Shown: one piece after another, positions 32,393-38,453 of the stretch
How the letters are laid out: each line of letters opens with the position of its first letter
Numbering within the stretch: position 1 is the stretch's first letter
Assembly: GCF_003436425.1 (NCBI RefSeq)
Contig: NZ_QSPK01000018.1
Location: 1-38,453, forward strand
Length of the DNA stretch: 38,453 nucleotides
Reading direction: 5' to 3'
DNA from: Eubacterium sp. TM05-53
Lineage (GTDB): Bacteria > Bacillota_I > Bacilli_A > Erysipelotrichales > Erysipelotrichaceae
The notes under the pieces: generated by a model
Database searches by the model: none
Told to the model about the DNA's origin: nothing
What the model saw: the letters and a program-made list of their open reading frames with translations, nothing else
Translations under genes and position numbers: made by a program

Positions 32393-32399
32393 GTATAAT
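32371..32399 (+). promoter_or_regulatory. Promoter of the MATE gene (predicted leaderless)
   Basis: GTGACA (32371-32376) and TATAAT (32394-32399) are 17 bp apart. The predicted +1 at 32406 is the A of the chosen ATG, with a T-rich stretch and no ribosome site before it. Confidence 0.75.
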
Positions 32400-32405
32400 C
32401 ATCTT

Positions 32406-33773
32406 ATGAATATGATGGAAATAACGGCGCAGATGCGTGAAAATAAAAAAATAGAATTCAAAGATCAATTAAAAATCGTCATTTTATTGTCTGTACCTGC
32501 CATATTAGAACAATTGGTTGGAACGGCCATGAGCTATATTGATACAGCTATGGTTGGATCACTAGGTTATAAGGCTACGGCAGCCATTGGTGTTGTTGCC
32601 AGTACAACATGGCTTTTTGGGGGAATTTGTACAGCCGCAGTATTGGGCTTTTCAGTGCAGGTAGCCCAATATTTAGGGGCCGGTAAAAACAAACTGGCAA
32701 GACAGGTAGTATGTCAGTCGATTCTCTTTAATATTATCTTTGGTTTATGTATGGCATTGGTTGTGGTAGCATCCAGTTTTTATTTGCCAAAATTATTGGG
32801 GGCAGACCCTTCCATTTGTAGAGATGCCACTTTATATTTGGCGATTGTAGGTGCTTTTATTCCATTCAATATGATGGCAATGCTGCACTCTGGAATGTTA
32901 AGATGCTCAGGAAATGCCGTACTTCCTAGCCTTATGAATATTTCGATGTGTGTATTTGATGTTGTTTTTAACTATTTCTTTATTTATATACTAAATTTAG
33001 GTGTTGCCGGAGCTGCACTCGGTACGGGAATGGCACAATTGGTTGTAGGCTTTATCTTAATGTATATCGTAGTCAAAAAGGAAAAATCATTACGACTTTT
33101 AGGTGATGAATCGTGGAAATTTGATAAGGATATCTTGAAAAATGTAGTGAATCTTTCAATTCCAGCGGGACTTGAAAGAGTGACATTATCTTTAGCTCAA
33201 GTTGTAATGACGGGTGTCGTTTCAGGGATGGGTGCAATCAGTGTGGCTATCAATTATGTGGCTGTTTCCGCAGAAGGATTATGTTATTTACCAGCCTATG
33301 GAATTGGTGGCGCTGCAACGACGTTGGTTGGACAAAGTATTGGGGCGAAACGAAAAGATATGGCAAAACGCTTTGCATATTTAACAACCTTATTATCTTT
33401 TGTCCTTGTGATATTTATGAGTGTTATCATGTTTGTGTTTGCACCATTTTTAGCTTCAACTTTGACAAATAGTCAGGAAGTTATAGATGGAGCTAGTGAA
33501 TGTTTAAGAATTGTTTCTTTTTCAGAACCATTATTTGCGATAAGTATTGTAGTGATGGGTGCACTACGTGGTGCAGGAGATAGTAAGCGTCCTTTTGTTC
33601 TAAATGCCTTAAGTATGTGGGGAATGCGAGTTCTACCAATTATCATCTTTACAAAACGATATGGTGTTATTGGTGTATGGGCAACGATGACTTTCGAACT
33701 GGTATTTAGGGGTATTATATTCTTTATTCGTATGGTTCGAGGTAAGTGGTTAGATCAAAATTCAATTAAATAA
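32406..33773 (+). CDS. MATE family efflux transporter
   Basis: A 455-residue membrane protein with twelve predicted segments in two MATE repeats. The first begins LSVPAILEQLVGTAMSYIDTAMVGSLG (about 22-48), and the second begins LSIPAGLERVTLSLAQVVMTG (about 250). The family uses sodium or proton gradients to export cationic drugs and metabolites, and the substrate is not readable. The start at 32406 is preferred to an in-frame codon at 32364 because the latter lies in the murA terminator and the promoter +1 coincides with 32406. A second ATG three codons on is also possible. Confidence 0.9.
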   Translation: MNMMEITAQMRENKKIEFKDQLKIVILLSVPAILEQLVGTAMSYIDTAMVGSLGYKATAAIGVVASTTWLFGGICTAAVLGFSVQVAQYLGAGKNKLARQVVCQSILFNIIFGLCMALVVVASSFYLPKLLGADPSICRDATLYLAIVGAFIPFNMMAMLHSGMLRCSGNAVLPSLMNISMCVFDVVFNYFFIYILNLGVAGAALGTGMAQLVVGFILMYIVVKKEKSLRLLGDESWKFDKDILKNVVNLSIPAGLERVTLSLAQVVMTGVVSGMGAISVAINYVAVSAEGLCYLPAYGIGGAATTLVGQSIGAKRKDMAKRFAYLTTLLSFVLVIFMSVIMFVFAPFLASTLTNSQEVIDGASECLRIVSFSEPLFAISIVVMGALRGAGDSKRPFVLNALSMWGMRVLPIIIFTKRYGVIGVWATMTFELVFRGIIFFIRMVRGKWLDQNSIK

Positions 33774-33778
33774 AAAAT

Positions 33779-33804
33779 TGAGTGGATCATTTCCACTCAT
33801 TTTC
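33779..33804. terminator. Bidirectional terminator between MATE and the zinc-ribbon gene
   Basis: An 8-bp stem (TGAGTGGA 33779-33786 with TCCACTCA 33792-33799) with a 5-nt loop has TTTTCTT on the plus strand and ATTTTTTATTT on the minus strand. Confidence 0.88.
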
Positions 33805-34029
33805 TTATTCACCAGGATTTGATTTTAATACTTTACCTGTATTAAATAGTTCAGCGGCTCTTTTAGCAGCTTCTAAACGATCTTCTTCATTTTTATAATC
33901 AACATGAACTGTATAGCATCCACAATCCATGCATTGTGCATAGAATCCGTTTCCTTCTTCTTCTAAAATCGAACCACCTTCACATAGAGGGCATTCGTGT
34001 AAATCAACTAATTCATCAATGTTTTGCAT
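33805..34029 (-). CDS. Small Lar-like zinc-ribbon protein
   Basis: A 74-residue acidic protein with one zinc ribbon: HECPLCEGGSILEEEGNGFY followed by AQCMDCGCYT, giving the CxxC...CxxC spacing seen in the Lar (restriction alleviation) family. A helical C-terminal region (EEDRLEAAKRAAELFNTG) matches the usual Lar tail. GGAAGGA precedes the ATG. Phage Lar proteins ease type I restriction, but many chromosomal relatives have no shown role. No restriction-modification or phage genes are nearby, so function is left open. It has its own promoter and shares a terminator. Confidence 0.72.
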   Translation of the reverse strand: MQNIDELVDLHECPLCEGGSILEEEGNGFYAQCMDCGCYTVHVDYKNEEDRLEAAKRAAELFNTGKVLKSNPGE

Positions 34030-34058
34030 AAGAATCCTTCCTTCTTTTATTCTTATCT

Positions 34059-34087
34059 ATTGTACAATCAAATGCTAAGAAAGTTAA
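34059..34087 (-). promoter_or_regulatory. Promoter of the zinc-ribbon gene
   Basis: On the minus strand TTAACT (34087-34082) and TACAAT (34064-34059) have a 17-bp spacer, giving a leader of about 23 nt that includes the ribosome site. Confidence 0.65.
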
Positions 34088-34121
34088 GAGAAATTTAAGG
34101 TTTAATAAAGGAATGAAATGA

Positions 34122-34127
34122 TATAAT
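34122..34127 (+). promoter_or_regulatory. -10 element of the small membrane protein gene
   Basis: TATAAT sits 29 bp before the ATG. No convincing -35 is seen 16-18 bp upstream. Confidence 0.5.
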
Positions 34128-34155
34128 ACATCGGTAACAATAAGGGGATGTTATT

Positions 34156-34380
34156 ATGAATCAAAAAGATCGTGTATTTACACCTACATTTGTTGCGAAT
34201 TTATTTTTGATTGCAGGAATTGTTTTCTTGTTTTTAAAGGGGAAAATAAACGCATATGTAGGCTATGATGGTGCGATGCATGATGGTACTGCCTTACTGC
34301 TGATTGGATTAGCATTAGTATGTATTGGCATTGGCATTTGGATCATGGTATGGATCAATAAGAGGATGAATCGTTTGTGA
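34156..34380 (+). CDS. Small two-helix membrane protein of unknown function
   Basis: A 74-residue protein not recognised as a known family. It has two hydrophobic segments (about 14-28, FVANLFLIAGIVFLF, and about 47-66, LLLIGLALVCIGIGIWIMVW) joined by a short polar loop with GYDGAMHDG, and a basic C-terminus (NKRMNRL), so both ends are probably cytoplasmic. AAGGGGAT gives a clear start. It has its own -10 and lies 70 bp upstream of the kinase gene, which has a separate promoter. Confidence 0.75.
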   Translation: MNQKDRVFTPTFVANLFLIAGIVFLFLKGKINAYVGYDGAMHDGTALLLIGLALVCIGIGIWIMVWINKRMNRL

Positions 34381-34400
34381 TTTATCCTTTTATTATTTTC

Positions 34401-34429
34401 TTGTGATAATTTCATTTTCTTAATACAAT
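34401..34429 (+). promoter_or_regulatory. Promoter of the GGDEF/hybrid kinase gene
   Basis: TTGTGA (34401-34406) and TACAAT (34424-34429) are 17 bp apart. Transcription would start near 34436, with AAGGA at 34438-34442 as ribosome site. Confidence 0.7.
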
Positions 34430-34450
34430 AAATATATAAGGAATAATTGT

Positions 34451-37324
34451 ATGAAAGATAGACGGAAAAGACATATTTCAAAAATGATACGCTTTTTAAT
34501 GACGGTTTTAACCAGTATTTTGATTGTGCTGATTTTAATCATTATTTTGATGGTGTCTCGTATTCAAGGAACGGCTCGTGTTGTCAATTATGCAGGATTA
34601 GTACGTGGAAAAACACAGCAAATCATTAAATTGGAAGATGCAGGAATGCCACAGGATGAAATGATTGCGGATGTGGAAGGTTATATTGAAGGTCTTCGTT
34701 TTGGTAGTGAAGAATTAGATTTGGTTTCATTAGATGACAAGGCTTTTCAGGCAAAGATGGAAGAATTAGATGCGTATTTTGATACTTTAAAACAAGAGAT
34801 TGATCTTGTTCGACAAGTTGGATATGAGAATACGAATATCATTCAAAAGAGTGAAACTTTCTTTTCTCTATGTGATGTAGCTACAGGGCTTGCCGAAACG
34901 TATGCGCAAAGAATTGCGACACGCTTAGGACAATTTGAAGTGTTGACAGTCATTGATATTGTAATTCTCATCTTTATGATTTTGTATGAGCTTATCAAGG
35001 CTTTGCGCTATGCCAAAATGAATCGTGAATTAAAGAACAAAATTTATTTAGATGAAGCAACGGGACTGCCAAATAAAAATAGGTGCGAAGAGATTTTAAC
35101 TTTAGAAGTTGAACAAAATACGGCGCTCTGCGTATTTGATTTAAACAATCTTCGAATCATCAATAATCAACAAGGACATGAAAGAGGAGATTTATATATT
35201 AGCTCTTTTGCGAAGTGTTTACGTAAAAGCATTGATGAGAATCAATTTGTCGGCCGCTATGGTGGAGATGAATTTATTGCCTTTTTTAAAGATGTGACAA
35301 AGGAAGATGTAAAAAGAAATTTAGAAAACATCAAAAAAGAATGTGCTAAATGTTCAGAAATTCCATTAAGTTATGCAGCCGGCTATGCGTATTCAAATGA
35401 TTTTTCAGAATTTACAATGCGTGAATTATTTTGTCAGGCCGATAAAAATATGTATATTGATAAAAACCAGGCAAAAATTAAAGAGGCTACAGAGAAACGT
35501 GAGTTGATTCTTGGGGTTATACAACAATTAAAAGATAAAGGGTATAACTTCTCGGATTGTATTTATTGTGATGCCAAAGCGGATGCATATTTTACTTTAC
35601 GTGCCAGCTATTCCTTTTTCTTAGCAGAGGATGGCAATTATTTGGGGGCAGTTGAACAAATTTTAAATGAATTGTTTGAAGAGAATCAGAAAAAAGAGTA
35701 TCGTCATGTGTTACAACTTGACCATTTAAATGAATGCCTTACCAAAGAAAATCCAGTATTAGAAATTTCATATTGTCATCAAATCAAGCATACGGAAGTA
35801 AAAGGAAAAATTACAGCCGTTTATTTAGATTGTGATGAAAAGAATCATCTGCATCATTTTGCGTTAGGTTTTAAAATTTATTATGACACAATTGAAATGG
35901 ATGAGAAGCAACAATTGATGCGTTATTATGATCAGTTGAAACAATCTATTTTAGAAAATGATCATTATATTGAAGCTTTGATGGCAATGGCACAATCGAT
36001 TTTCTCCGTTAACTTAACCCAAAATCAAATTGATGGTATTTATGACAATTATATGTGTGCAGATAAAAAGCCAAATTTACCATGTGATTATAATGTATAT
36101 TTTAAACAAATAAAAGCGAATGTATTAGAGGATTGTTTGGGAAGTTTTAGCATTGTTGAATCAAGTCAAAATCTTTTAAATCGATATAGAGCAGGGGATA
36201 AACATGTTACGGTTGAATATCAAATTCAAATGCCAAATCAAAGAGTAATCTGGGTTCAAGAAATGATATTGATGCGTGAAGATGTTATCTATGATATAGA
36301 TATGCAAAAGGAACGCAATATAGTACGTGCTATTATTTTATTTAGAAATACATCGTCATTTCATGAGAAAGAAGATAGAGAAAAAGAAAAGCTACAATTA
36401 GCGTATCAAAAAGCAGATTTAGAAAGTAAAGCTAAAACAGATTTTATGAATCGAATGAGCCATGATATTCGTACACCAATCAATGGTATTTTAGGTATGA
36501 TGCAGATTATACGTAAAAACTGGGGTGATATGGATAAGTTGGATGATTCTTTAAATAAGATGGAAATTTTGGCAAAACACTTAAATGAATTGGTTGAAGA
36601 TGTTTTGAATATGTCAAAATTAGAATCAAATCATATGGAAATTTTGAATGAGCCATTTGATTTAAATCATTTGGTTGAAGAAATGAATAGTTTGATTGAT
36701 GCGCAAGTTTCGCTTCAAAATATTACATATCACAAGCATATGGACAATTTGATTCATACACACTTAATTGGAGATGCATTACAGCTTAGACGGATTCTTG
36801 TAAATCTATTAACGAACTCCATTAAATACAACAAACCAAATGGTACGATTGATACATATGTTAGAGAAGTGTCCAGTGATGGTAAATGCGCAACATTTGA
36901 ATTTGAAGTCAAAGACACAGGCATTGGCATGAGTGAAGATTATATTGAAAATCACTTATTTACGCCTTTTTCACAAGCCAAGCAAGATGCCAGAACAAGA
37001 TATGAAGGTACTGGTTTAGGTATGTCGATTGTGAAGGGTTTGGTGGATAGACTTGGTGGAAGTATTGAAGTCAAAAGTGAAGTAAATGTCGGTACACAAA
37101 TTAAGGTCGTTCTTACTTACCAATTGGATACATCTACTAATGATAATCAAGAAAGTACAAAACTAGATTTACATAACAAGTGGATTCTTCTTGTAGAAGA
37201 CAATGAAATCAATATGGAAGTGGCGGAGTTTTATTTGAATGCAGTGCAGGCCAATGTAGATAAGGCATGGAATGGTTTAGAAGCTGTAGAAAAAATTTCT
37301 AACAGTAAACAATTTTGGCCATAG
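34451..37324 (+). CDS. GGDEF / hybrid sensor histidine kinase, truncated by an insertion sequence
   Basis: A large membrane-bound signalling protein, 957 residues before an artificial stop. In order: membrane helix (about 15-35), an extracellular helical sensor region (about 40-155), second membrane helix (about 163-182), a GGDEF domain (about 195-345) with FDLNNLRIINNQQGHERGD and RYGGDEF (near 271) but no RxxD inhibitory site, an unassigned region, a PAS-like stretch (about 560-640), then HisKA (SHDIRTP, His near 671), HATPase_c with NLLTNSIKY, DTGIGMS and GTGLGMSIV, and the first third of a receiver domain (LLVEDNEINM near 912). An IS begins in codon 949-950. The final residues QFWP and the TAG come from its inverted repeat, so the receiver phospho-Asp is lost. 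Diguanylate cyclase and kinase parts look intact. Confidence 0.88.
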   Translation: MKDRRKRHISKMIRFLMTVLTSILIVLILIIILMVSRIQGTARVVNYAGLVRGKTQQIIKLEDAGMPQDEMIADVEGYIEGLRFGSEELDLVSLDDKAFQAKMEELDAYFDTLKQEIDLVRQVGYENTNIIQKSETFFSLCDVATGLAETYAQRIATRLGQFEVLTVIDIVILIFMILYELIKALRYAKMNRELKNKIYLDEATGLPNKNRCEEILTLEVEQNTALCVFDLNNLRIINNQQGHERGDLYISSFAKCLRKSIDENQFVGRYGGDEFIAFFKDVTKEDVKRNLENIKKECAKCSEIPLSYAAGYAYSNDFSEFTMRELFCQADKNMYIDKNQAKIKEATEKRELILGVIQQLKDKGYNFSDCIYCDAKADAYFTLRASYSFFLAEDGNYLGAVEQILNELFEENQKKEYRHVLQLDHLNECLTKENPVLEISYCHQIKHTEVKGKITAVYLDCDEKNHLHHFALGFKIYYDTIEMDEKQQLMRYYDQLKQSILENDHYIEALMAMAQSIFSVNLTQNQIDGIYDNYMCADKKPNLPCDYNVYFKQIKANVLEDCLGSFSIVESSQNLLNRYRAGDKHVTVEYQIQMPNQRVIWVQEMILMREDVIYDIDMQKERNIVRAIILFRNTSSFHEKEDREKEKLQLAYQKADLESKAKTDFMNRMSHDIRTPINGILGMMQIIRKNWGDMDKLDDSLNKMEILAKHLNELVEDVLNMSKLESNHMEILNEPFDLNHLVEEMNSLIDAQVSLQNITYHKHMDNLIHTHLIGDALQLRRILVNLLTNSIKYNKPNGTIDTYVREVSSDGKCATFEFEVKDTGIGMSEDYIENHLFTPFSQAKQDARTRYEGTGLGMSIVKGLVDRLGGSIEVKSEVNVGTQIKVVLTYQLDTSTNDNQESTKLDLHNKWILLVEDNEINMEVAEFYLNAVQANVDKAWNGLEAVEKISNSKQFWP
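37298..37323 (+). repeat. Left terminal inverted repeat of the IS
   Basis: Begins TCTAACAGTAAACAATTTTG and runs 26 bp. It is the exact reverse complement of 38428-38453, and the match fails at the next base (G against A). Confidence 0.9.
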
Positions 37325-37344
37325 ACATATCTTTAAATAAAGTA

Positions 37345-38316
37345 TTATTTTGTGAACGTGCCTTCATTTAAGATTAAATGTCGTAAAATTCTTTCCAACT
37401 TAGGCCACTTATTTGTTGAGTTTTTTACTCTTAACAAATATACAAACCAATTCAAATAGGACTGTAAATTTTCTTTTCTCATTCCTACAAACCGGTAAAT
37501 GTATCGTTTTATCCATGAGCAAAGATTGTTTATTAAAGCCATATGTAATAAATAATCGTTCGATTTTGAATCTGCCTTATAAACTTCACTTCGTAAATGT
37601 AACTTTTCAATTAACTCATTATGAGCTTTTTCTCCGTCATGTATTAATAAAGCATTATCTTCTATATGATCTTTTAATGCATTGTATATTCTTTTTTTAG
37701 TAGGCTTTCCATGTCCACAAATTACAGCATATGTGTTTTCAAAAATATCTATAGCTACAACAATACAGAGTTGATTCTTTGATAATCCTCTCTTGCTGGT
37801 AAAATCATTATCATGAAGTATGCTGCTATCAAAAATATATGTTTCATCTATCCAAACTGTTCCCCTCAAATTGATTCTATCCTGATAATCATTGATTGTT
37901 GAAAACACTTTTTTTCTCCATAGCATAGCAGTTGGATGTGATATATCACAAAGTTCTTCAGTCATTTCTAATGGAACATTAAAAGTCATGAGTGTAAGAT
38001 AGGTGATCCAAGTATCAAAAGATTTATTAGTTGAATTAAAAATACTATTACTCATAAGATTGTATCGATGACCACATTCTTTGCACTGATAACGTTGTTT
38101 ACTGTTTGGGGTATGTGAATGCTTTACATAGAATTTACTCCCACATTTTGGACATATAGGTTCTCGCTTAAGTTTTATAGCAAGTTCTTCAAAATCGGTC
38201 GCACCATATTTTTCAAAATTTTTACGCATAGAAATAGCTTCATCTAAGTTTTTAAACTCATTTTCAGGCAGGTTAAAAACAAAATCCTTATATGGATTTT
38301 TATTTGTGTTTGACAT
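37345..38316 (-). CDS. IS1595-like transposase
   Basis: A 323-residue protein with an N-terminal zinc ribbon (CPKCGSKFYVKH followed by RYQCKECGHRY, about 60-90), a helical segment, and an ISXO2-like DDE domain. The first catalytic Asp is in VWIDETYIF near 160, the second in LLIHDGEKAHNE near 225, and the conserved tail region includes NNLCSWIKRYIYRFVGMRKENLQSYLNWFVYLL. Length fits intact family members and no frameshift is seen, so it may be active. Start 38316 is preferred to an in-frame TTG at 38340 because GGGAG lies 7 nt upstream. That ribosome site can be hidden by an anti-SD segment in the leader. Confidence 0.92.
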   Translation of the reverse strand: MSNTNKNPYKDFVFNLPENEFKNLDEAISMRKNFEKYGATDFEELAIKLKREPICPKCGSKFYVKHSHTPNSKQRYQCKECGHRYNLMSNSIFNSTNKSFDTWITYLTLMTFNVPLEMTEELCDISHPTAMLWRKKVFSTINDYQDRINLRGTVWIDETYIFDSSILHDNDFTSKRGLSKNQLCIVVAIDIFENTYAVICGHGKPTKKRIYNALKDHIEDNALLIHDGEKAHNELIEKLHLRSEVYKADSKSNDYLLHMALINNLCSWIKRYIYRFVGMRKENLQSYLNWFVYLLRVKNSTNKWPKLERILRHLILNEGTFTK

Positions 38317-38404
38317 ATTGACTCTCCCACATCTGAGCAACTATCTAACGGAGAGTCGCCAAACACAGAGTTAGATAGCTGCTCAGATGATTCTGTGTTT
38401 TGGC
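38317..38404 (-). promoter_or_regulatory. Structured transposase leader with alternative hairpins
   Basis: The 88-nt leader contains three interdigitated inverted repeats. In RNA order: 1 (38403-38392), 2 (38389-38370), 1' (38369-38359), 3 (38357-38350, GACUCUCC), 2' (38349-38330) and 3' (38327-38320, GGAGAGUC, containing the ribosome site). Pairing 1:1' plus 3:3' hides the ribosome site. Pairing 2:2' (20 bp, 19 Watson-Crick and one G-U) frees it. The two states exclude each other. Function is inferred from the pairing pattern only. Confidence 0.75.
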
Positions 38405-38410
38405 TTAGTC

Positions 38411-38419
38411 ATTATACCA
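38411..38419 (-). promoter_or_regulatory. Extended -10 promoter of the transposase
   Basis: The minus strand reads TGGTATAAT, an extended -10 (TGn plus a perfect hexamer). No good -35 lies 17 bp upstream. The predicted start is near 38404, exactly at the first base of the leader pairing system. It lies just inside the right inverted repeat. Confidence 0.7.
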
Positions 38420-38427
38420 CATTCATT

Positions 38428-38453
38428 TATGGCCAAAATTGTTTACTGTTAGA
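38428..38453 (-). repeat. Right terminal inverted repeat of the IS
   Basis: Perfect 26-bp reverse complement of the left repeat. It is the last sequence in the window. Confidence 0.9.

Larger units (their letters stand above)
37298..38453. mobile_element. IS1595-like (ISXO2-type) insertion sequence
   Basis: A 1156-bp element bounded by perfect 26-bp inverted repeats (37298-37323 and 38428-38453) encloses one transposase on the minus strand. It interrupts the kinase receiver domain. The right repeat ends on the last base of the window, so the distal kinase fragment and any target-site duplication are not visible. Family assignment rests on the zinc ribbon plus DDE-type transposase. Confidence 0.9.

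Noticed and set aside
38320..38389. A pseudoknot letting the 20-bp helix and the ribosome-site helix form together
   Set aside because: Only 1 nt separates arm 2' from the ribosome-site arm, which cannot span a 20-bp helix, so the states are exclusive.
1..38453. CRISPR arrays, prophage or toxin-antitoxin modules
   Set aside because: No regularly spaced direct repeats of CRISPR type, no phage structural or integrase genes, and no paired small toxin-antitoxin genes were seen on either strand.

Overview
This window is a low-GC, AT-biased Bacillota chromosome segment, most likely from the Erysipelotrichia or a close relative. That placement is inferred from gene content and codon style, not from a database search. 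Supporting signs are the DnaB/DnaI primosome pair of Bacillota, a T-box leader before thrS, strong AGGAGG-type ribosome sites, short sigma-A promoters with 17-bp spacers, and a threonyl-tRNA synthetase that lacks the TGS domain.

Layout. 1-1711 is the end of a ribosomal protein operon (rpsK partial, rpoA, rplQ), closed by a hairpin shared with the converging iadA. 1752-5537 holds iadA (isoaspartyl dipeptidase, minus strand) diverging from an ABC-F ATPase and an EamA-type permease. 5570-8593 is a minus-strand serine operon, serC-serA followed by a PHP-family phosphatase that may supply the missing phosphoserine phosphatase step. 8726-12946 is a phosphate uptake operon, pstS-pstC-pstA-pstB-phoU, behind an 11-bp-periodic TTAACA array resembling PhoP boxes. 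12992-15177 carries tRNA-Ala, a CapA-like protein, smpB and ssrA (tmRNA). 15268-17684 has a NifX-like protein and T-box-controlled thrS. 17832-18189 is a tRNA cluster (Ser, Asp, Gly, Asp).

18267-22078 holds a DUF1848 protein with a C-terminal radical-SAM-like cysteine motif, a thioredoxin-like lipoprotein, tRNA-His, radC, mreC and mreD. 22138-28138 is a tightly overlapped replication/repair block: polA, mutM, coaE, dnaB, dnaI. 28217-33773 carries class II aldolase, an S9 peptidase, murA and a MATE transporter. 33805-37324 has a Lar-like zinc ribbon, a small membrane protein and a large GGDEF/hybrid histidine kinase. The kinase is cut inside its receiver domain by an IS1595-like insertion sequence that fills the rest of the window (37298-38453) and ends exactly at its right inverted repeat.

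Two signals stand out beyond ordinary annotation. First, the transposase leader of the IS contains three interdigitated inverted repeats that form two mutually exclusive folds, one hiding and one exposing the transposase ribosome binding site. The 20-bp arm has a G-U wobble that pairs only in the sense RNA. Second, at least four monocistronic genes (capA-like, DUF1848, thioredoxin-like lipoprotein, MATE) have well-spaced sigma-A promoters whose predicted +1 falls on the A of the ATG, with no ribosome site, which suggests leaderless mRNAs.
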